Positions 58,861 to 64,000 of a DNA stretch of 64,000 nucleotides are shown in pieces. The position numbers and the translations under genes were made by a program. The notes under the pieces were generated by a model, which saw nothing but the letters and a program-made list of their open reading frames with translations, was not told the DNA's origin and made no database searches. Source of the stretch: Pseudomonas sp. UBA2684 (GTDB taxonomy: Bacteria > Pseudomonadota > Gammaproteobacteria > Pseudomonadales > Pseudomonadaceae); contig DELY01000001.1 in NCBI GenBank assembly GCA_002354655.1, forward strand, positions 71,006 through 135,005. Reading direction: 5' to 3'. Position 1 is the first letter of the stretch; every line of letters starts with the position of its first letter.

Positions 58861-59310
58861 ATGGATAACCAAGAAGCGATTTCGGTACTTAACGACCTGA
58901 TTGAAACCAGCAAAGATGGTGAAAAAGGTTTTCGTGAGTGCGCCGAAGACGTCAAAAGCACTCAGCTCAAGACGCTGTTCAACCGCCGTGCGCTGGAGTG
59001 CGCGGCCGCTGCCAACGAGCTTCAGCAGCAGGTTCGCAGCCTGGGCGGCGACCCGCAAACCCGCTCCAGTGTGTCCGCTGCCTTGCACCGTGGCTGGATC
59101 GACTTGAAGAGCGTGATCACCGGCAAAGACGATGAAGCCATTCTCAATGAGTGTGAGCGTGGCGAAGATGTGGCCCTGAAGAACTACAAGGTGGCGCTGA
59201 AGAAAAACTTGCCGGCGAATGTGCGCAGTCTTGTCGAGAAGCAACTGCAAGGCGTGCAGCGTAACCATGACCAGGTGAAATCCCTGCGCGATGTGGCGCG
59301 CGCCAGCTGA
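58861..59310 (+). CDS. DUF2383 four-helix-bundle protein (PA2169-like)
   Basis: A 149-residue all-helical, ferritin-like protein: EAISVLNDLIETSKDGEKGF and RALECAAAANELQQQVRSLG, then GGDPQTRSSVSAALHRGWID, NECERGEDVALKNYKVALKK. These are the DUF2383/PA2169-family helices, which are often induced in stress or stationary phase in Pseudomonas. No metal ligands can be assigned. ATG at 58861 has GAGGAATTCGAA upstream. It is isolated from the genes on both sides. Confidence 0.9.
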   Translation: MDNQEAISVLNDLIETSKDGEKGFRECAEDVKSTQLKTLFNRRALECAAAANELQQQVRSLGGDPQTRSSVSAALHRGWIDLKSVITGKDDEAILNECERGEDVALKNYKVALKKNLPANVRSLVEKQLQGVQRNHDQVKSLRDVARAS

Positions 59311-59311
59311 T

Positions 59312-59337
59312 TACACACAGTTAACGGGTGCAGAGCC
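59312..59337. repeat. Half copy of the 86-bp miniature element
   Basis: TTACACACAGTTAACGGGTG, then CAGAGCCTT, matching the right end at 45156-45173. It begins 2 bp after the stop of the DUF2383 gene. Confidence 0.6.
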
Positions 59338-59379
59338 TTTTTCTTGGTTCTTTATCTTTATATGAACAGTCAGGCTTTT

Positions 59380-59460
59380 GCAGGAGCGGTCTTGACCGCG
59401 AGCTGTTCAGGTCACGCATCAAGGCAGCCCGCAGCGCTCGCGGCCAAGGCCCTTCCTGCC
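59380..59460. repeat. REP-type palindrome (GCAGGAGCGGTCTTGACCGCGAGC)
   Basis: GCAGGAGCGG...CGCGAGC pairs with GCTCGCGG...CCTTCCTGC. The stretch before it (CAGTCAGGCTTTTG) is shared with 63770-63785. Confidence 0.75.
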
Positions 59461-59536
59461 TAGCCCGCGTACGTCTCCTGTGTCCTGCCGCCCGCGTGGA
59501 CCTTGAGCCGCCGCGGGCAAACTGTGCGCCGCGGTT

Positions 59537-61015
59537 TCAGTTGCGCGAGCCGAGTGCCGCTGTTGTGCTTTTGCCGGCGCACTGCTTGCGCATCAGCAGG
59601 TAGTGGAACAGCGCGCCGAGCATGGCGCCGAAGATCCACGAGTAACCCGACAGGCTGCTGAGACCCGGCATCCACACCGAGGCGACGGAGAACAGCGAGG
59701 CAATGCCGAAGGCGATCATCGCCTTGCGATTCCAGCCGCCGTCGTAATAGTAGGTCGAGCCGGCTTCGGCGCTGAACAGGTCTTGCAGGTTGAGCTGTTG
59801 CTTACGCACCAGGTAGTAGTCGGCGACGATGATGCCGTACAGCGGAGCCAGTACCGCGCCGAGGGTGTCGACGAAGGCGGCGATGCCGACGTTGCTGATA
59901 AAGGACACCCACAACGCGCCAATGAAGAAGGCAATCGCCGCGGTGATGAAGCCGCCGGTGCGCGCGCTGATATGCGCCGGTGCCAGGTTGGCGATGTCAT
60001 AGGCCGGTGGGATGAAGTTGGCCACCAGGTTGATGCCGACCGTGGCGGCAAAGAAGGTCAGGGCGGCGATGATGGTCAGGGTCAGGTTGTCCACCCGGGC
60101 GACGATGTCGGTCGGGTTGGTCAGGGTTTCGCCGAACACCACCACGGTGCCGGCGGTAATCACCAGGGCGATCAGCGAGAAGATCGCCAGACTCACCGGC
60201 AGGCCGAGAAAGTTGCCGGCCGTCATCTGCTTTTCGCTTTTCACGAAGCGCGCGAAGTCGCCGTAGTTGATCACCACGGCGGCGAAGTAGGCGACCATGG
60301 TGCCGACCACGGCAATAAAGGCGGCGACCGGACCTGCCGCGTACTCACCCGTGCCCCGGAAGATGCTGCCCAGCTCGCTGAGCAGGCTCGGCCCGGCCTG
60401 GTACCAGATCATCAGCATCAGCGCGATCATCACCAGATAGACCAATGGCCCGGCCCAGTTGAGGAATTTGGTGATCCAGTCGATGCCGCGAATGAACAGC
60501 GCAACCTGGAACACGCAGACGATGACGTAGGACACCCAGCCCACGGCGGTCATGCCGAGGAAGGTGGCGCCCGCACCGGCCGGGTTATCCATTAGCGAGT
60601 TGATCAGCAGGGCCACGGCGGTGGAGGCGAAATAGGTTTGCACGCCGTACCAGAAAATGGCCACGATCCCGCGCACCACGGCGGGGAAGTTGGCGCCGCG
60701 TACCCCCATGCTGGCGCGCGCCATGACCGGGAACGGAATGCCGTACTTGACGCTGGGTTTGCCGGTCAGTTGCACCAGAAACATCACGATAAAACCCGCC
60801 AGGATGATCCCCGCCAGCACGGCCCAGCCGCTGAGGCCGTAGGAGATGAACAGGGTGGCGGCGAGGGTGTAGCCGAACAGGCTCTGGATGTCGTTGGACC
60901 AGACATTGAAAATCTCGAACCAGCCCCATTTGCGTTTATCCGGCGACAAGGGCGCCAAGTCTTCGTTGTGCAACGAGGTATCGATTTGCTGGATACGAAA
61001 GTCATCGGTGGACAT
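59537..61015 (-). CDS. NCS1-family nucleobase:cation symporter
   Basis: A 492-residue, 12-helix transporter. KRKWGWFEIFNVWSNDIQSL is the NCS1 N-terminal signature, and GIPFPVMARASMGVRGANFP and AIFWYGVQTYFASTA line the substrate site. LAPLYGIIVADYYLVRKQQL lies in a late loop. Such proteins import allantoin, uracil, hydantoins or purines with sodium or protons. AAGGAGCAGCCC precedes the start. It faces the DUF2383 gene. Confidence 0.92.
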   Translation of the reverse strand: MSTDDFRIQQIDTSLHNEDLAPLSPDKRKWGWFEIFNVWSNDIQSLFGYTLAATLFISYGLSGWAVLAGIILAGFIVMFLVQLTGKPSVKYGIPFPVMARASMGVRGANFPAVVRGIVAIFWYGVQTYFASTAVALLINSLMDNPAGAGATFLGMTAVGWVSYVIVCVFQVALFIRGIDWITKFLNWAGPLVYLVMIALMLMIWYQAGPSLLSELGSIFRGTGEYAAGPVAAFIAVVGTMVAYFAAVVINYGDFARFVKSEKQMTAGNFLGLPVSLAIFSLIALVITAGTVVVFGETLTNPTDIVARVDNLTLTIIAALTFFAATVGINLVANFIPPAYDIANLAPAHISARTGGFITAAIAFFIGALWVSFISNVGIAAFVDTLGAVLAPLYGIIVADYYLVRKQQLNLQDLFSAEAGSTYYYDGGWNRKAMIAFGIASLFSVASVWMPGLSSLSGYSWIFGAMLGALFHYLLMRKQCAGKSTTAALGSRN

Positions 61016-61178
61016 GGGCTGCTCCTTAATCTTGTGGTGCCGCGGGATGCTCCGGGGCTCTTTCAGTCAGATTAGCCGGGCGCCGCTGCGCAAGGATTCT
61101 GCGGCGCCTGATTCCAGCAGGGCGCCGAGCGTCGTCGACGGCCCTGCTGCCCCGGCGCGGGGCCGGGGCAGCGTTCGC

Positions 61179-62540
61179 TTATTCGCTGAAACGCTTGCAG
61201 GGTGCCCAGTGGCGCATCAGTAGGTAGTAGCTCAGGCCGGCCGGGATCAGGCTGGCGTACCAGGACACGGCGGGGAAGCAGAGGGCGACCGCGGCACCGA
61301 GCAACGAGGCGATGATCGCCGCGTAGTTCACTCCGCGATACGGGCCGTTCTCGTCATACAGCTTGCGCAGGTCCAGCGTGCGCCGGCGCAGGATGAAGTA
61401 GTCCACCACCAGCACAGCAAAGATCGGGCCGAGGAACGCCGAGTAGGTCTGTACGAAAATCTGCAAGCCAGCGGAGGACTCTGCCTTGACCAGCTCCCAG
61501 GGGAAGGTGCAGAAGGCCAGGAGGCCGACGATCACCGTGGCGGTACGAAAGCGCAGCTTGAACACGTCCATCAGGATGTAGGTCGGCGGCACTACGTTGT
61601 TCAACACGTTGGTGGTGACTTGGGCGAAGGCGATGAACAGCAGGGTGGCGATCAGCAGCGGCGTATTGTCGACGGCGCTGGAGAACACCTGAATCGGGTC
61701 GGAGGCCCCGGTCGCACCGGAGACCATCAGGCCGATCAGGCCCATGAACAGGGTGCAGGGCAGGATCGACATGGCGTAGATGGTGGTCAGCAGGCTGGGG
61801 CCGGTGCCTTTCTCCAGTTCGCGCGAGTAGTCGCTGACGTTGAGCATCATGGTGCTGTAGATACCCAGGAAGAGCATGGTCGCCCCCCAGAACGGCAGGC
61901 CCCAGGTGCCCTCGATATTCACCAGGTTGGTGGTGATCTCATCGCCATAGCGGTTGATCACGCTGTAGAACATGTACACCAGAGAGGCGAGGATGAAGGC
62001 GCTGCCGATGTTTTCCAGCCACTTGATGCCCTGGAAGCCGAACATCGACAGGCCGATCTGCAAGAACTGGAAGACCACGAAGTAAAACACCAAGTTGTCG
62101 AAGCCGAGCAGGGTGATCGACACCGCGTTCAGGGCGCCGGCGCCGATCCAACTCTGGAAACCGTACCAGACGATGGCGGGCACCGCCCGGACCAGGCCGG
62201 GGAAGCGCGTGCCGGTGAAGCCGAAGGCACTGCGTGCCTGAACCATGAAGGGAATGCCGTACTTGTAGCCGGCGGCACCGTTGAAGGCCAGGGCGATGCC
62301 GATGACGAAGCAGCTGATGGCGATGGCCAGGGTTGCTTGCAGCAGGTTGAGGGTGCCGACGATGCTGGAACCCATGGCGAAGGTGCCGATCGATACGCAG
62401 CCGCCGAACCAGGCCAGCAGGTAGGAGGTGCGTCCCATGATGCGGTGTTTCTGTGGGGCCAGGGATTCTTCGCCGGCGGCCTTGGTTGCTTCAGGCGCGG
62501 AATGGCTCATGGCCTGCGCGGTGGCATCTTTCGTGTGCAT
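61179..62540 (-). CDS. NCS1-family transporter, cytosine-permease branch
   Basis: A 453-residue, 12-helix protein of the same superfamily but a different branch (GRTSYLLAWFGGCVSIGTFA; GIPFMVQARSAFGFTGTRFP; AIVWYGFQSWIGAGALNAVS). FLGPIFAVLVVDYFILRRRT is the late NCS1 loop. The two NCS1 genes lie 163 bp apart with the same direction. This one adjoins the racemase, so hydantoin or allantoin is a reasonable substrate (inference). The exact start may be the ATG at 62540 or a later one at MSHSAPE. Confidence 0.9.
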   Translation of the reverse strand: MHTKDATAQAMSHSAPEATKAAGEESLAPQKHRIMGRTSYLLAWFGGCVSIGTFAMGSSIVGTLNLLQATLAIAISCFVIGIALAFNGAAGYKYGIPFMVQARSAFGFTGTRFPGLVRAVPAIVWYGFQSWIGAGALNAVSITLLGFDNLVFYFVVFQFLQIGLSMFGFQGIKWLENIGSAFILASLVYMFYSVINRYGDEITTNLVNIEGTWGLPFWGATMLFLGIYSTMMLNVSDYSRELEKGTGPSLLTTIYAMSILPCTLFMGLIGLMVSGATGASDPIQVFSSAVDNTPLLIATLLFIAFAQVTTNVLNNVVPPTYILMDVFKLRFRTATVIVGLLAFCTFPWELVKAESSAGLQIFVQTYSAFLGPIFAVLVVDYFILRRRTLDLRKLYDENGPYRGVNYAAIIASLLGAAVALCFPAVSWYASLIPAGLSYYLLMRHWAPCKRFSE

Positions 62541-62658
62541 GGTGTGAACCTCGGTGCTGGGGCGCGCACTGCAGTCCCCGATTTTGTTGTTGTGTAGTGA
62601 CCTGAGTCCGTATGGCTATTTCGTCCAGCTGCTTCTGGTGTGGCTAGCGCTCCTGCGC

Positions 62659-63396
62659 TCAGTCGGCTTGCGACAGGTAATCGAACTGTCCGGTGAAGGT
62701 CTTGCTGCGGGGGAAGTCGAGGTCGCCGAACTTGCTGGTACCCAAGCCCAGGCTGACCAACGATTCGGCCAGCTTCACCGCCGCGGTGACGCCCTCGACC
62801 ACGGGCAAGCCAACCGCGTCGCGGATCTGCGGGGTCAGGTCGGCCATCCCGCCACAGCCCAGGACGATGGCGCCGATGCCGTCCTCGCGCTTGGCTCGAA
62901 GGCACTCGTCGATGATGCGTTGCAGGGCCTGGTCGCCACTGTCTTCGAGGTCGAGTACTGGGATCTCGGCGGCGCGCACCCGCCGGCAGTGGTGGGCGAA
63001 GCCGTAGTTCTGCAACAGGTGCTCGGCAATGATGCCGGTGCGACCAAGGGTGGTGACGATGGAGAAGCGCGTGCTGATCAGCGTGGCCATGTGGAAGGCC
63101 GCTTCGGCGATACCGATCACTGGCGCGCGGGTCAGTTCGCGGGCGGCCAACAGGCCTGGGTCGCCGAAGCAGGCGATGATGTAGGCATCGGTGTGTTCGC
63201 GCTCCCCGGCACGAACTTCCTCGAGCACGCCGACTGCGCTGATGGCTTCGTCGAAATGGCTCTCGATCGATACCGGACCGCTGCGTGGGTTGCTCGCGAC
63301 GATTCGCGTATCCGCGGCGGCAATACGCGCGGCGGCCTCGCCGATCTTGTCGGTCATGCTGGCGGTGGTATTGGGGTTGATGACACGAATTTTCAT
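62659..63396 (-). CDS. Asp/Glu/hydantoin racemase (hydantoin or allantoin racemase)
   Basis: A 245-residue protein starting MKIRVINPNTTASMTDKIGE; the frame is open to 63504 but that stretch is not typical. Two catalytic cysteines appear at the usual places, in AYIIACFGDPGLLAA and IGAIVLGCGGMADLT. SKTFTGQFDYLSQ ends the protein. It racemises 5-substituted hydantoins or allantoin. The hydantoinase and carbamoylase that would follow are not in this window. TGTACA repeats lie 25-40 bp upstream. Confidence 0.93.
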   Translation of the reverse strand: MKIRVINPNTTASMTDKIGEAAARIAAADTRIVASNPRSGPVSIESHFDEAISAVGVLEEVRAGEREHTDAYIIACFGDPGLLAARELTRAPVIGIAEAAFHMATLISTRFSIVTTLGRTGIIAEHLLQNYGFAHHCRRVRAAEIPVLDLEDSGDQALQRIIDECLRAKREDGIGAIVLGCGGMADLTPQIRDAVGLPVVEGVTAAVKLAESLVSLGLGTSKFGDLDFPRSKTFTGQFDYLSQAD

Positions 63397-63420
63397 GTGG
63401 ATCTCCCGATTTATTTTTGG

Positions 63421-63436
63421 TGTACAACTTTGTACA
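63421..63436. promoter_or_regulatory. Paired TGTACA sites upstream of the racemase
   Basis: GGTGTACAACTTTGTACACA holds two TGTACA palindromes 10 bp apart, one helical turn. This suggests binding by a dimeric repressor. The core differs by two bases from the TGTATACA sites at 54997, 55147 and 56681. Confidence 0.6.
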
Positions 63437-63739
63437 CAAAAATATTTGCTCTGGAAATCACTTTGTCGACGAATTGTCGCAAATTCATGCTTTTTTGTGT
63501 TCAAAAACTTGACATTTAGGTCAGGTTACTGGCTGTAAAAAGCCGTTGGAGCGCTCAGGCCTGAGCTTTTCGTACTCATGCGGCGTTTTTTGGCGAGCCT
63601 GTCGTCCCGGTTCGCCTTAAGTCGGTTTTTTGTACCCAATAAGTGTCCTGCTCGCCCATCCGGGTGTCGCCGGCAGTCACGCAAAAGGTTGAAATGTCCC
63701 ACCGCGGCGCGACTGCGCGGGCAGCGGGTAATCAAGAAA

Positions 63740-63866
63740 AAGGTCATGACCCAATTGCCTGTTGCATGCGCAGTCAGGCTTTTGTGGGAGCGCTCGTTGA
63801 CCACGAAGCGCGCTCAAGGCCGGCGCAAAGCACGCGCAGCCAAGGCCCCGGCTACCCTGCCAGCGC
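63740..63866. repeat. Repeat-rich intergenic DNA at the right edge
   Basis: AAGGTCATGACCCAATTGCC and TTGTGGGAGCGCTCG recall the repeats at 45088 and 59380. I see no gene between 63437 and 64000. Confidence 0.5.
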
Positions 63867-63982
63867 ACGGCGCCTGTGGGCAGATTTGTCGGCTAAAATC
63901 GTCGAAAATTGACTATTTTGCGGTTAAAGCGCGATGAAGTGCTGGGGGCAGCGACAGGTAATGGATGCGGCGGCAAGAAAAA

Positions 63983-64000
63983 GGCTATGTCCCAGTGACG
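63983..64000. repeat. Left end of the 86-bp miniature element, cut by the window edge
   Basis: GGCTATGTCCCAGTGACG matches the left end at 45090-45107 in all but one base. The other end would lie outside the window. Confidence 0.6.

Noticed and set aside
63578-63937. 119-codon frame near the right edge
   Set aside because: It crosses a repeat-like region and has no recognisable domain or ribosome site.

Overview
The window is a stretch of a Pseudomonas chromosome of high GC, dense and without tRNA, rRNA, CRISPR, phage or complete insertion sequence that I could see. Two blocks match, gene for gene, gene orders I recall from P. aeruginosa PAO1. One is phhCBA-phhR, the itaconate genes, acsA, aotJQM-astE-like-aotP and argR (about 25.3-46.3 kb). 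The other is pykF, glycerate kinase, glxR, hyi, gcl, a GlcG-like gene, a TetR gene, moaA, a binding-protein-like gene and an NCS1 transporter (about 48.4-61.0 kb). A fused glucosylglycerol-phosphate synthase/phosphatase suggests a salt-tolerant lineage, but I cannot name the species.

Layout. 1-7.4 kb: an accessory set of exported enzymes (alpha/beta hydrolases, a cupin joined to two carboxymuconolactone-decarboxylase-like domains, a Tat-type aldo/keto reductase) with AraC and LysR regulators and two gene remnants. 7.9-13.0 kb: trmK, DNA polymerase II and a phospholipase-D-family lipoprotein. 13.3-19.5 kb: an eight-gene arsenic operon on the minus strand, read as protein phosphatase/ArsC-like, arsR, arsC, acr3, arsH, a dual-specificity phosphatase, a GAPDH and arsJ. 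19.7-25.1 kb: a small exported protein, two small stress-type proteins, ggpPS and an MFS transporter. 25.3-29.7 kb: phenylalanine/tyrosine catabolism. 29.9-38.0 kb: itaconate degradation, with a lone TRAP binding protein. 38.4-46.3 kb: acetyl-CoA synthetase and the arginine/ornithine uptake operon with ArgR. 46.4-48.3 kb: a voltage-gated-type potassium channel and a urea transporter. 48.4-55.7 kb: pyruvate kinase and the glyoxylate-to-glycerate pathway. 55.9-64.0 kb: a TetR regulator, moaA, a binding-protein-like gene, a DUF2383 protein, two NCS1 transporters and a hydantoin/allantoin racemase.

How the genes work together. The arsenic operon combines classic arsenate reduction and arsenite efflux (ArsC, Acr3) with the GAPDH/ArsJ route, which makes and exports 1-arseno-3-phosphoglycerate. 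The purine/hydantoin transporters and racemase sit beside the glyoxylate carboligase pathway, which would turn glyoxylate from ureide breakdown into glycerate, phosphoglycerate and finally pyruvate. The extra moaA fits a molybdenum hydroxylase step in the same metabolism (inference).

The most striking observation is a 140-bp miniature transposable element with a duplicated CTAA target. It sits inside the dual-specificity phosphatase gene and keeps the frame, adding 48 codons. A shortened copy with a CTAG duplication lies at 47.27 kb, and a related core lies at 33.2 kb. A second, 86-bp element with terminal inverted repeats and an AAATAA duplication abuts the stop codon of aotP. Compared with the PAO1 order I recall, the itaconate cluster lacks a glyoxalase-family gene and the dctQ/dctM membrane subunits; repeat DNA lies in at least one of these places.
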